From Streptococcus pneumoniae (lineage in GTDB: Bacteria; Bacillota; Bacilli; Lactobacillales; Streptococcaceae), in contig NZ_CRPU01000014.1 of the NCBI RefSeq assembly GCF_001096185.1, positions 1 through 40,826 on the forward strand: DNA of 40,826 nucleotides, given 5' to 3'. Within the stretch, counting starts at the first letter, position 1. The number at the start of each line of letters is the position of its first letter. Under the pieces are notes generated by a model. It worked only from the letters and a program-made list of their open reading frames with translations. It did not search any database and was not told where the DNA came from. The position numbers and the translations under genes were made by a program. This document shows positions 16,928 to 24,488 of this stretch, one piece after another.

Positions 16928-16973
16928 CTAGTTTTAATAACTAGATTATAAAATAATAAAAACAGAAAGTCAA
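16928..16973 (-). promoter_or_regulatory. DUF1836-trhA promoter with palindrome
   Basis: On the minus strand TTGACT (16973-16968), a 17-bp spacer and TATAAT (16950-16945). Directly downstream, over the expected transcription start, is CTAGTT-n5-AACTAG (16928-16944), a likely operator. Confidence 0.65.
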
Positions 16974-16984
16974 GTTTTAACTGC

Positions 16985-17013
16985 TTGTGAAAAGGCTTAA
17001 ATTATGCTATGAT
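16985..17013 (+). promoter_or_regulatory. Promoter of the GNAT-ogt-spx-like operon
   Basis: TTGTGA (16985-16990), 17 bp, TATGAT (17008-17013) with extended -10 TG at 17005-17006. Divergent from the DUF1836 promoter. Confidence 0.7.
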
Positions 17014-17044
17014 GGGAGAAACTAGTCAGAAATGAGGAGAAAAG

Positions 17045-17539
17045 ATGGAGATTCGATTAGCTTTTCCAAATGAAGTAGATGCCATCATGCAGGTGATGGA
17101 GGATGCTAAAAAATGTTTAGCGGATGCTGGTAGTGACCAGTGGCAAAATGGCTATCCAAATGCTGATATTATTATTGAAGATATTATCTCAGGTCAAGCC
17201 TACGTAGCCTTGGAAGAGGGAGAACTGCTAGCCTATGCTGCTGTGACCAAGAGTCCAGAGGCAGCCTATGAAGCCATTTATGAAGGAAACTGGCAAGCTG
17301 GAGAGTCAGAGTACCTAGTCTTTCACCGTATTGCTGTGGTAGCAGATGTGCAGGGACAGGGAGTTGCTCAGACTTTCCTAGAAGGCTTGATTGAAGGATT
17401 TGATTACCTTGATTTTCGTTCAGATACGCATGCTGAAAACAAGGCTATGCAACATATTTTTGAAAAACTCGGTTTTAAACAGGTTGGTAAGGTTCCAGTT
17501 GATGGCGAACGCTTGGCCTATCAAAAATTAAAGAAATAA
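17045..17539 (+). CDS. GNAT family N-acetyltransferase
   Basis: A 164-residue single-domain acetyltransferase. The acetyl-CoA site is visible as VFHRIAVVADVQGQGVAQTFLEG (the Q-x-x-G-x-A pattern), with the C-terminal beta-bulge LDFRSDTHAENKAMQHIFEKLGFKQVG. The substrate is unknown. GAGGAG precedes the ATG. Its stop overlaps the start of the repair methyltransferase by 1 base, so the two are cotranslated. Confidence 0.88.
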   Translation: MEIRLAFPNEVDAIMQVMEDAKKCLADAGSDQWQNGYPNADIIIEDIISGQAYVALEEGELLAYAAVTKSPEAAYEAIYEGNWQAGESEYLVFHRIAVVADVQGQGVAQTFLEGLIEGFDYLDFRSDTHAENKAMQHIFEKLGFKQVGKVPVDGERLAYQKLKK

Positions 17540-18057
17540 TGCAAAAGAAGTACGCAAAAATGTTCTACTCTTCGCCGATTGGTATTCTATCACTAGTAGC
17601 TGATGACCATTATTTGTATGGAATTTGGGTTCAGGAGCAGAAGAATTTTGAGAGGGGACTAGGAGATGACACGATAGAAGCAGTTGTTAGTCATCCTATT
17701 TTAGACTCAGTTATTGCTTGCTTAGATGCTTACTTTAAAGGCAAGTCTCGGGATTTATCCGAATTGCCCTTGGCTCCAATCGGAACGGATTTTGAAAAGC
17801 GGGTCTGGGTCTACTTACAGAGCATTCCTTATGGTCAAACAGTGACCTATGGACAAATAGCCCAAGACCTGCAAGTGGATTCTGCTCAAGCAATTGGTGG
17901 AGCGGTAGGACGCAATCCGTGGTCTATCCTAGTACCTTGTCATCGGGTGCTAGGAGCAGGCAAGCGCCTGACAGGTTATGCTGCAGGAGTGGAAAAGAAA
18001 GCCTGGCTCTTGGAGCATGAAGGCGTAGATTTTAAAGATATAAACAATAGAAAGTGA
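17539..18057 (+). CDS. ogt: Methylated-DNA-protein-cysteine methyltransferase
   Basis: A suicide DNA-repair enzyme that moves the methyl group from O6-methylguanine onto its own cysteine. The 172-residue protein has the N-terminal RNase H-like domain and the C-terminal active domain with PCHRV at 133-137 (Cys134). Also present are the helix-turn-helix segment IPYGQTVTYGQIAQDL and GGAVGRNPWSILVPC, with the Asn that hinges the substrate pocket. Lack of an Ada metal-binding domain marks it as the Ogt type. It sits in the middle of a tight three-gene operon. Confidence 0.93.
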   Translation: MQKKYAKMFYSSPIGILSLVADDHYLYGIWVQEQKNFERGLGDDTIEAVVSHPILDSVIACLDAYFKGKSRDLSELPLAPIGTDFEKRVWVYLQSIPYGQTVTYGQIAQDLQVDSAQAIGGAVGRNPWSILVPCHRVLGAGKRLTGYAAGVEKKAWLLEHEGVDFKDINNRK

Positions 18058-18062
18058 AAGAC

Positions 18063-18419
18063 ATGTTAGAATTTATCGAATACCCAAAATGTTCAACTTG
18101 TAAAAAAGCAAAACAAGAATTAAACCAACTCGGTGTGGACTATAAAGCCGTTCATATCGTCGAAGAAACACCTAGCCAAGAAGTCATTTTAAACTGGCTA
18201 GAAAACTCAGGGTTCGAGTTGAAGCAATTTTTCAACACCAGTGGGATCAAATACCGTGAATTAGGGTTGAAAGATAAGGTAGGAAGTCTGTCAAACCAAG
18301 AAGCAGCTCAGTTGCTATCAAGCGACGGTATGTTGTTAAAACGGCCCATTTTAGTAGAAAATGGAACTGTTAAGCAAATCGGTTATCGAAAAACTTACGA
18401 AGAATTGGGATTGAAATAG
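18063..18419 (+). CDS. Spx/ArsC/MgsR family protein
   Basis: A 118-residue thioredoxin-fold protein of the arsenate reductase-like (ArsC/Spx/YffB) family, beginning MLEFIEYPKCSTCKKAKQE. The Cys10-x-x-Cys13 pair matches Spx and MgsR redox switches. LKRPILVENG is the family's conserved cis-Pro region. It could be a redox-sensitive RNA polymerase regulator or a glutaredoxin-like reductase; sequence alone does not decide. I chose ATG 18063 because it gives the standard family N-terminus. An upstream GTG at 18054 overlapping ogt would add three residues. Confidence 0.85.
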   Translation: MLEFIEYPKCSTCKKAKQELNQLGVDYKAVHIVEETPSQEVILNWLENSGFELKQFFNTSGIKYRELGLKDKVGSLSNQEAAQLLSSDGMLLKRPILVENGTVKQIGYRKTYEELGLK

Positions 18420-18420
18420 T

Positions 18421-18448
18421 TTTTATCTATCTCTTTGATAGATAAAAT
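18421..18448 (+). terminator. Hairpin after the ogt operon
   Basis: TTTTATCTATC and GATAGATAAAA arms just past the stop. The following tract is A/T-mixed rather than a clean T run, so efficiency is uncertain. Confidence 0.55.
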
Positions 18449-18576
18449 ATATAACCTCCCTGTTTCAAAGTATGATAAACTAGTAGGTAGACAAAGTCTG
18501 TATCTTACCGTAGCAAATAATTTCATTGACGGCAGAAGTATGGTAGAATGAATCATTATCAGGAGAGGATGTTTTT

Positions 18577-19377
18577 ATGAATGTTACAACGATTTTAGCA
18601 TCAGATTGGTACCAAAACTTGATGCAATTGATTCCGGATGGCAAGCTTTTTAGCCTGCGTTCGGTCTTTGATGGAATCCCGAGAATTGTCCAACAACTTC
18701 CAACAACGATTATGTTGACAATTGGTGGTGCCTTTTTTGGCTTGGTTTTGGCACTTCTTTTTGCCATTGTGAAGATCAATCGTGTCAAGATTTTATATCC
18801 CTTGCAGGCCTTCTTTGTTAGTTTCTTAAAAGGGACACCGATTTTAGTGCAACTCATGTTGACCTACTACGGAATTCCTTTGGCTTTGAAAGCTCTCAAT
18901 CAGCAATGGGGTACTGGTCTCAATATCAATGCGATTCCAGCCGCTGCTTTTGCGATTGTCGCCTTTGCCTTTAATGAGGCAGCTTATGCTAGTGAAACCA
19001 TTCGTGCAGCCATTCTCTCAGTCAATCCTGGTGAGATTGAGGCGGCACGTAGTTTGGGTATGACTCGAGCGCAAGTTTATCGTCGCGTGATTATTCCAAA
19101 TGCAGCGGTGGTAGCTACTCCAACCTTAATTAACTCCCTCATCGGCTTGACCAAGGGAACTTCCCTAGCCTTTAGTGCGGGTGTTGTGGAAGTCTTTGCC
19201 CAAGCTCAGATTTTGGGTGGTGCCGATTATCGTTATTTTGAACGCTTCATCTCCGTTGCCCTTGTTTATTGGGTAGTCAATATTGGAATTGAAAGCCTCG
19301 GTCGTTTCATCGAGAGAAAGATGGCTATTTCTGCACCTGATACAGTGCAAACAGATGTGAAAGGAGACCTTCGTTAA
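18577..19377 (+). CDS. Amino-acid ABC importer permease (probably cystine)
   Basis: A 266-residue permease of the polar amino-acid uptake family (HisM/GlnP type) with about five membrane spans. The EAA loop that docks the ATPase is AARSLGMTRAQVYRRVIIPNA, and the family's FLKGTPILVQLMLTYYG and FNEAAYASETIRAAI are clear. No substrate-binding domain or gene is present here, so the binding protein must be encoded elsewhere. Gene pairs like this in streptococci are described as TcyBC, used for cystine and, with a separate binding protein, glutathione. The substrate is inferred from that similarity. The stop overlaps the ATPase start by 1 base. Confidence 0.88.
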   Translation: MNVTTILASDWYQNLMQLIPDGKLFSLRSVFDGIPRIVQQLPTTIMLTIGGAFFGLVLALLFAIVKINRVKILYPLQAFFVSFLKGTPILVQLMLTYYGIPLALKALNQQWGTGLNINAIPAAAFAIVAFAFNEAAYASETIRAAILSVNPGEIEAARSLGMTRAQVYRRVIIPNAAVVATPTLINSLIGLTKGTSLAFSAGVVEVFAQAQILGGADYRYFERFISVALVYWVVNIGIESLGRFIERKMAISAPDTVQTDVKGDLR

Positions 19378-20120
19378 TGATTAAGATTTCGAATTTAAGC
19401 AAATCCTTTTCAGGACAGACTGTCTTGGATCATCTGGACTTGGATATTCAAAAAGGGGAAGTTGTAGCCTTGATTGGTTCTTCAGGAGCTGGAAAATCAA
19501 CCTTTCTTCGCAGTCTCAATTATCTTGAAACGCCTGACAGTGGCTCGATTCAGATTGATGATTTCTCAGTTGATTTTTCTAAGATCACTCAAGAAGAAAT
19601 CCTTGCCCTACGTCGCAAGTTATCTATGGTATTTCAACAGTTTAATTTGTTTGAACGCCGCACGGCACTTGATAATGTGAAAGAAGGCTTGCTTGTTGTC
19701 AAGAAATTATCTGACCAAGAAGCAACCAAGATTGCCAAGGAAGAGTTGGCTAAGGTTGGACTTTCTGACCGTGAAAACCATTATCCTCGCCATTTATCAG
19801 GTGGACAAAAGCAACGGGTTGCTCTAGCGCGTGCGCTTGCTATGAAACCAGATGTCTTGCTCTTAGACGAACCAACTTCAGCCCTTGACCCAGAATTGGT
19901 TGGTGAAGTAGAAAAATCTATTGCAGATGCTGCTAAGTCAGGTCAAACCATGATTTTGGTCAGTCATGACATGTCCTTTGTAGCCCAAGTGGCTGATAAG
20001 ATTCTCTTCTTAGATAAGGGGAAAATCATCGAGTCTGGAACACCGGATGAGATTATCCACCATCCGAAAGAAGAGCGGACAAAAGAATTCTTCGCTAGTT
20101 ACAAACGGACTTATATTTGA
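19377..20120 (+). CDS. Amino-acid ABC importer ATP-binding protein
   Basis: A 247-residue ATPase of the polar amino-acid class. It has Walker A GSSGAGKS (34-41), Q-loop VFQQFNLF, signature LSGGQKQRVALARALA, Walker B VLLLDEPTSALDPE and the switch His in LVSHDMSFV. It powers the permease encoded immediately upstream (1-base overlap). The -10 of a downstream promoter (TATAAT, 20121-20126) touches its stop codon. Confidence 0.93.
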   Translation: MIKISNLSKSFSGQTVLDHLDLDIQKGEVVALIGSSGAGKSTFLRSLNYLETPDSGSIQIDDFSVDFSKITQEEILALRRKLSMVFQQFNLFERRTALDNVKEGLLVVKKLSDQEATKIAKEELAKVGLSDRENHYPRHLSGGQKQRVALARALAMKPDVLLLDEPTSALDPELVGEVEKSIADAAKSGQTMILVSHDMSFVAQVADKILFLDKGKIIESGTPDEIIHHPKEERTKEFFASYKRTYI

Positions 20121-20165
20121 TATAATAGATAAAGAAAAACTCAGTTAGCTGGACTAGCTGAGTTT
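20118..20165 (+). promoter_or_regulatory. Extended -10 followed at once by a hairpin
   Basis: TGATATAAT (20118-20126) is an extended -10 at the end of the ATPase gene. The expected transcript would begin near 20133 and run straight into an inverted repeat AAACTCAG...CTGAGTTT (about 20137-20165). The hairpin may terminate the ABC operon, or form the 5' end of the DUF4059 mRNA or of a tiny RNA. Confidence 0.45.
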
Positions 20166-20197
20166 ACTCTTTAAAAAAGATAGAAATGAGAGAAATC

Positions 20198-20422
20198 ATG
20201 CTACTGCAACTATTTTCTTTATATTTCGAGAGTTTGATCTTGACCACCATCCTTGTCCTGATTTTTTTAGGGATTTGGATTGGACTGAGAGCCATGTCGG
20301 GAGTTGATAAGACAGCCAAGGCTCGCCAAGCCCATCTCTATGATATGATTATGATTGGGGTCTTGGTTGTTCCAGTATTATCCTTTGCGGTTATGAGTTT
20401 AATTCTTGTTTTCAAAGCATAA
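20198..20422 (+). CDS. DUF4059 small membrane protein
   Basis: A 74-residue protein with two hydrophobic spans (FESLILTTILVLIFLGIWIGL and MIMIGVLVVPVLSFAVMSLILVF) separated by a short polar loop. This matches DUF4059, a streptococcal family of unknown function. I prefer the ATG at 20198, which has AGAG upstream, over the ATG four codons earlier (20186), which lacks a site. It is next to trxB in the same direction, but nothing in it shows a redox role. Confidence 0.75.
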   Translation: MLLQLFSLYFESLILTTILVLIFLGIWIGLRAMSGVDKTAKARQAHLYDMIMIGVLVVPVLSFAVMSLILVFKA

Positions 20423-20487
20423 TCCTTGCGTGATTGACAAGAAAGAGTTAGAATAAAGATAGTTACAACAAGAAAGAAGGAATCTAT

Positions 20488-21399
20488 ATGTACGATACTA
20501 TTATTATCGGTGCTGGACCTGCAGGTATGACTGCAGCCTTGTATGCTGCTCGAAGCAATTTGAAAGTAGCCTTGATTGAAGGTGGTCTGCCAGGTGGTCA
20601 GATGAATAATACATCTGATATTGAAAATTACCCAGGATACGCTAATATTAGTGGGCCAGAATTGGCAGAGAAGATGTTTGAGCCGCTTGAAAATCTTGGT
20701 GTTGAGCACATTTATGGCTATGTTGAAAATGTAGAAGATCATGGTGATTTTAAGAAAGTGATGACTGATGACCAAACATATGAAACACGTACCGTTATCG
20801 TAGCAACTGGTTCTAAACACCGTCCTTTGGGAGTGTCTGGAGAAGAAGAACTGAATAGTCGTGGTGTTTCTTACTGTGCCGTGTGTGATGGTGCTTTCTT
20901 CCGTGACCAAGATTTGTTGGTAGTCGGTGGTGGAGATTCAGCTGTTGAAGAAGCCCTCTTCTTGACTCGCTTTGCTAAGACTGTTACCATTGTTCACCGT
21001 CGTGACCAACTTCGTGCCCAAAAGGTTTTACAAGATCGCGCCTTTGCGAATGAGAAAATTAGCTTTATCTGGGATTCTGTAGTTAAGGAAATCAAGGGTG
21101 AAAACAGAGTAGAATCTGTCGTTTTTGAAAATGTGAAAACAGGTCAAGTGACAGAGCAAGCCTTCGGTGGTGTCTTTATCTATGTTGGTTTGGACCCTGT
21201 TAGCGATTTTGTTAAAGAATTGAATATTCAAGATCAGGCAGGTTGGATTGTGACAGATAACCACATGAAAACTGCAGTTGATGGTATCTTTGCAGTTGGA
21301 GATGTTCGTTTGAAAGATCTTCGCCAAGTAACAACAGCAGTTGGAGATGGAGCTATCGCTGGTCAAGAAGCCTATAAATTTATCACAGAACATAGTTAA
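20488..21399 (+). CDS. trxB: Thioredoxin reductase
   Basis: A 303-residue NADPH-dependent flavoenzyme that keeps thioredoxin reduced. It has the N-terminal FAD fold (IIIGAGPAGMTAALYAAR), the redox pair Cys130 and Cys133 in SYCAVCDGAFF, the NADPH fold (LLVVGGGDSAVEEALFLT) and the C-terminal FAD contact (GIFAVGDVR). The length is standard. AAGGAAT precedes the ATG, and TTGACA lies about 50 bp upstream. With the neighbouring cystine-type importer it fits thiol metabolism. Confidence 0.95.
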   Translation: MYDTIIIGAGPAGMTAALYAARSNLKVALIEGGLPGGQMNNTSDIENYPGYANISGPELAEKMFEPLENLGVEHIYGYVENVEDHGDFKKVMTDDQTYETRTVIVATGSKHRPLGVSGEEELNSRGVSYCAVCDGAFFRDQDLLVVGGGDSAVEEALFLTRFAKTVTIVHRRDQLRAQKVLQDRAFANEKISFIWDSVVKEIKGENRVESVVFENVKTGQVTEQAFGGVFIYVGLDPVSDFVKELNIQDQAGWIVTDNHMKTAVDGIFAVGDVRLKDLRQVTTAVGDGAIAGQEAYKFITEHS

Positions 21400-21403
21400 T
21401 CAT

Positions 21404-21439
21404 AAAAAAGTTTCCAATCAGATGACTGGAAACTTTTTT
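21404..21439. terminator. Bidirectional terminator trxB / rlmB
   Basis: AAAAAAGTTTCCA (21404-21416) and TGGAAACTTTTTT (21427-21439), a perfect 13-bp stem between convergent genes. Confidence 0.87.
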
Positions 21440-22166
21440 ATAGTCTATTTCGGAAAACTTCGTACATGAGAATGGCCGCAGCAACACTGGCATTGAGACT
21501 TTGAACATGGCCATTCATCGGAATGGTAATCATCTCATCGACTTGTTTTTTGATGTTGCTAGAGATGCCTTTTCCTTCATTTCCGATGATGAGGGCGATT
21601 TTTCCTTTTGTATTCCACTTATGGCAAGGGGTGCCATTCATATCCGTTCCAAAGGTCCAGAAGCCTTCATCCTTGAGTTTGTCTAGAGTTTGGCTCAGAT
21701 TGGTCACTCGAGCAATTGGAACGTGCTCGATAGCACCTGTAGCGGTTTTAGCAACGACGGGGGTAACACCTACAGCACGGTGCTTGGGAATGATGACACC
21801 TGAAACATTGGTCGCATCGGCTGTTCTCAGGATGGAGCCTAGGTTGTGAGGGTCAGTCAAGCCATCCAGAATCAATAGAAGTGGATTTTCTTCTTGACGT
21901 GTTTTTGCTAGGATGTGTTCTAATTCGCTATAGGCAAATTCAGATACTCGTAGAACAAAACCTTGGTGGACAGCACCTTCAGTCATCTCAGAGAGGGATT
22001 TTTTTGAAGTCCAAGAAATGGACACCTTCTTTTCTGTAGCCAGTTCTTTGACTTTCTCAACATTCTTACCTCGGAGATCTTCTTGGAGGTAGAGTTTGTT
22101 TCCTGTGTTTGCAAGGAGGGCTTCGGTAACAGCGTGGACGCCATAGACAATATCATTTGTTTTCAT
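21438..22166 (-). CDS. rlmB: 23S rRNA (guanosine-2'-O-)-methyltransferase RlmB
   Basis: A SPOUT (TrmH family) methyltransferase that methylates the ribose of G2251 in 23S rRNA. The 242-residue protein begins VYGVHAVTEALL, the family's substrate-binding domain. The knotted domain follows: ILDGLTDPHNLGSILRTADA (motif 1), ALIIGNEGKGIS (motif 2) and IPMNGHVQSLNASVAAAILMYE (motif 3). I start it at ATG 22166 (MKTNDIVYG); extending 11 codons upstream would cross its promoter. The promoter's -10 ends 6 nt before the ATG, predicting a leaderless message. Confidence 0.93.
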   Translation of the reverse strand: MKTNDIVYGVHAVTEALLANTGNKLYLQEDLRGKNVEKVKELATEKKVSISWTSKKSLSEMTEGAVHQGFVLRVSEFAYSELEHILAKTRQEENPLLLILDGLTDPHNLGSILRTADATNVSGVIIPKHRAVGVTPVVAKTATGAIEHVPIARVTNLSQTLDKLKDEGFWTFGTDMNGTPCHKWNTKGKIALIIGNEGKGISSNIKKQVDEMITIPMNGHVQSLNASVAAAILMYEVFRNRL

Positions 22167-22178
22167 GCCTCTATTATA
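22166..22178 (-). promoter_or_regulatory. rlmB promoter (extended -10), leaderless start
   Basis: On the minus strand TGTTATAAT gives TATAAT at 22178-22173 with an extended TG. Seven nt later is the A of the rlmB ATG (22166). The -35 region is weak and lies inside the def terminator hairpin. Confidence 0.6.
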
Positions 22179-22180
22179 AC

Positions 22181-22208
22181 ACAAAACCCCGTCTTGCAAC
22201 GGGATTTT
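22181..22208 (-). terminator. def terminator
   Basis: On the minus strand CCCGT-tgcaag-ACGGG is followed by GTTTTG. It overlaps the rlmB -35 region, so end of one gene and start of the next share the DNA. Confidence 0.75.
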
Positions 22209-22210
22209 CT

Positions 22211-22822
22211 TTATTCAAGAATCAGTAAACCATCTTTAACTGCAAATGGGTCTTTTTCATTGATACGATCGTAAAACATGATTCCGTTGATGTGGTCAAT
22301 TTCATGTTGAACAACGATGGAGTTGTAGCCTTTGAGTTTGATACGGTGTTTTTCTCCATCCTTGTCAAAGTAGTCAACAGTAACGCGGGCATGGCGAATA
22401 ACATAGCCAGGCACGTTGCGGTCAACAGATAGGCAACCTTCTCCTTCACCAAGAGCAGCGTCTTGAACAGAGTGAGAGACGATTTTTGGATTGTACATAA
22501 TGGCTTGTAAGTCGTAGGCTTCCTGTGGCGTTTCGCCTTCTTCAACAATATTTGGCACCAAAACAGCGATAATGCGTTTTGAGATATCTAACTGGGGAGC
22601 AGCCAGTCCAACACCACCGCGGAGTCCCATTTTTTCAGCCATGACAGGATCTTGGGAATGTTTGAGGAATTGCATCATCTTTTCGCCAAGGATGATTTCT
22701 TGGTCAGACAAGGGAAAAGTGACTTCCTCAGCAACCGCGCGTAGAGTTGGGTTCCCTTCGCGGATAATATCGTTCATATCAATTAAGTGAGCAGCTTTTG
22801 TAATACGTTCTATTGCAGACAT
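22211..22822 (-). CDS. def: Peptide deformylase
   Basis: Removes the formyl group from new proteins, using a metal ion (usually iron). The three family motifs are intact: GGVGLAAPQ (69-77), EGCLSV with metal ligand Cys130, and QHEIDH with His173, catalytic Glu174 and His177. At 203 residues it is the long type 2 form of Gram-positives. I start at 22822 ([10 protein letters not shown]), preceded by GAAAGGAGAG; a possible start 12 codons upstream lacks support. A terminator follows. Confidence 0.96.
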   Translation of the reverse strand: MSAIERITKAAHLIDMNDIIREGNPTLRAVAEEVTFPLSDQEIILGEKMMQFLKHSQDPVMAEKMGLRGGVGLAAPQLDISKRIIAVLVPNIVEEGETPQEAYDLQAIMYNPKIVSHSVQDAALGEGEGCLSVDRNVPGYVIRHARVTVDYFDKDGEKHRIKLKGYNSIVVQHEIDHINGIMFYDRINEKDPFAVKDGLLILE

Positions 22823-22923
22823 TTTCTCTCCTTTCATTACCTCTACATGATAACACAAAATGACAAGGATTGAAAGTATTACAGCCTTTAGGATTTATAG
22901 AAAATAGATAGGATGTTCAATTC

Positions 22924-23073
22924 ATACTCAATGAAAATCAAAGAGCAAACTAGGAAGCTAGCCGTAGGTTGCTCAAAGCACTGCTTTGAGGTTGTAGATA
23001 GAACTGACGAAGTCGGTAACATATATACGGTAAGGCGACGCTGACGTGGTTTGAAGAGATTTTCGAAGAGTAT
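22924..23073 (-). repeat. BOX element (A-B-C, reverse orientation)
   Basis: The sequence runs boxC (ATACTCAATGAAAATCAAAG...), boxB (around 22975-23026) and boxA (ending TTTTCGAAGAGTAT), the complement of the known pneumococcal/mitis BOX order. BOX elements are non-autonomous repeats that can alter expression of nearby genes. This one ends about 4 bp before the promoter of the CapA-like gene. Confidence 0.93.
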
Positions 23074-23076
23074 CAA

Positions 23077-23107
23077 TTGTGAAAGAATTACTTATCTGTG
23101 ATATAAT
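23077..23107 (+). promoter_or_regulatory. Promoter of the CapA-HAD-SGNH-CppA operon
   Basis: TATAAT (23102-23107) with extended TG (23099-23100). The -35 is TTGTGA (23077-23082, 19-bp spacing) or GTGAAA (17-bp spacing). It begins just outside the BOX repeat. Confidence 0.6.
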
Positions 23108-23141
23108 AAAAAGAAAAGGCTTGCATAAGAAAGTAGGGAGA

Positions 23142-24467
23142 ATGAAGATGCAGAGAAGACAAGATAGAAATCAGGGTGGTTTAGCTTTTCGTTTTATGAA
23201 GGGCTTGGTAAACTTTTTTAGGAGTTATCGCAAGTGGAGCAATAAAGGATTTGTGGCGGTACTCTTGCTAGCAGTTGCTTTATCAATGGGCTTGGTCTTG
23301 TTGTTTGAAAGCTTCCAAGGAATTCCCTTGACCAGTCAAAAACGAGATACTATTTCTCAAGAGGGGACTAAGCAAAAGTCTCAGGAGCAGGAAGAGGAAA
23401 AAACTGCCAGAATTATGGCCCACGGGGATTTGCTTTACCACGATGGACTTTTCTTTTCAGCTAAAAAAGAAGACGGTACCTATGACTTTCATGAGAATTT
23501 TGAGTATGTGACACCTTGGCTCAAGCAAGCAGATTTAGCTATTGGTGATTTTGAAGGAACCATCAATAAGGATCATTATTTAGCAGGTTATCCTCTCTTT
23601 AATGCTCCTGCTGAAGTTATGGATGCCATTAAGGATGCAGGTTATCATGTGCTGGATTTAGCTCATAATCATATTTTGGATTCGCAAATTGAGGGAGTTA
23701 TTTCAACGGCCGATATTATTGAGAAAGCCGGAATCACTCCAATCGGAGTGTATACGCATGAACCACGTGATCAGGCTCCGCTGGTCATTAAGGAAGTGAA
23801 TGGGATCAAGGTTGCTCTTTTGGCCTATTCTTATGGATTCAATGGAATTGAGCAGTATATTTCTCAGGAAGACTATAATCGTTATCTTTCAGATTTAAAC
23901 GAAGATAAGATGAAGGCTGAAATTGAACGGGCAGAGAAGGAAGCAGATATCACCATTATCATGCCTCAGATGGGTGTTGAGTATCGATTGGAACCAACTG
24001 AGGAACAAAAAGCTCTTTATCACAAGATGATTGATTGGGGGGCGGATATTATCTTTGGAGGGCATCCTCACGTTGTGGAACCATCTGAAACGGTTGAAAA
24101 AGATGGAGAAAAGAAACTCATTATCTATTCAATGGGGAACTTCATTTCCAATCAACGGATTGAATCTATGGGAGATGAAGAGAATGCTAAGTGGACTGAA
24201 CGTGGCGTTCTCATGGATGTAACCATTAAGAAGAAGGATGGAAAAACAACTATCGAAACAGCTAAAGCTCATCCTACTTGGGTCAATCGAACACCAAAGG
24301 GAACCTTTTCACCAGAAGGATATCCCCTATATCATTATCAAACCTATATCTTGGAAGATTTTATAGAGGGTGGCAGTCATCGTGACCAGTTAGATGAAGC
24401 GACTAAGGAACGAATTGATACAGCCTATAAAGAAATGAACGAACATGTGGGATTGAAGTGGGATTAG
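23142..24467 (+). CDS. CapA/PgsA-family metallophosphatase-like membrane protein
   Basis: A 441-residue protein with a basic N-terminus, one membrane anchor (GFVAVLLLAVALSMGLVLLF) and an extracellular domain of the CapA (poly-gamma-glutamate synthesis) family, which has a calcineurin-like fold. Visible metal-site motifs are MAHGDLLYH, GDFEGTI, LDLAHNHILD and FGGHPHVVEP, followed by IYSMGNFISNQ. In Bacillus CapA acts in polyglutamate capsule export; streptococci of this group do not make that capsule, so the real substrate is unknown. I start at 23142 after GTAGGGAGA; ATG 23148 is also possible. An in-frame ATG at 23079 lies within the promoter. Confidence 0.87.
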   Translation: MKMQRRQDRNQGGLAFRFMKGLVNFFRSYRKWSNKGFVAVLLLAVALSMGLVLLFESFQGIPLTSQKRDTISQEGTKQKSQEQEEEKTARIMAHGDLLYHDGLFFSAKKEDGTYDFHENFEYVTPWLKQADLAIGDFEGTINKDHYLAGYPLFNAPAEVMDAIKDAGYHVLDLAHNHILDSQIEGVISTADIIEKAGITPIGVYTHEPRDQAPLVIKEVNGIKVALLAYSYGFNGIEQYISQEDYNRYLSDLNEDKMKAEIERAEKEADITIIMPQMGVEYRLEPTEEQKALYHKMIDWGADIIFGGHPHVVEPSETVEKDGEKKLIIYSMGNFISNQRIESMGDEENAKWTERGVLMDVTIKKKDGKTTIETAKAHPTWVNRTPKGTFSPEGYPLYHYQTYILEDFIEGGSHRDQLDEATKERIDTAYKEMNEHVGLKWD

Positions 24468-24488
24468 TTTGAATCCAGAGGAAAGTAA

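Noticed and set aside
20338-20910. Minus-strand 190-codon ORF opposite trxB
   Set aside because: A shadow of the trxB coding strand, with no family features.
23079-23141. 21-codon N-terminal extension of the CapA-like gene
   Set aside because: The extension lies within the promoter (TATAAT at 23102-23107), upstream of the expected transcription start.
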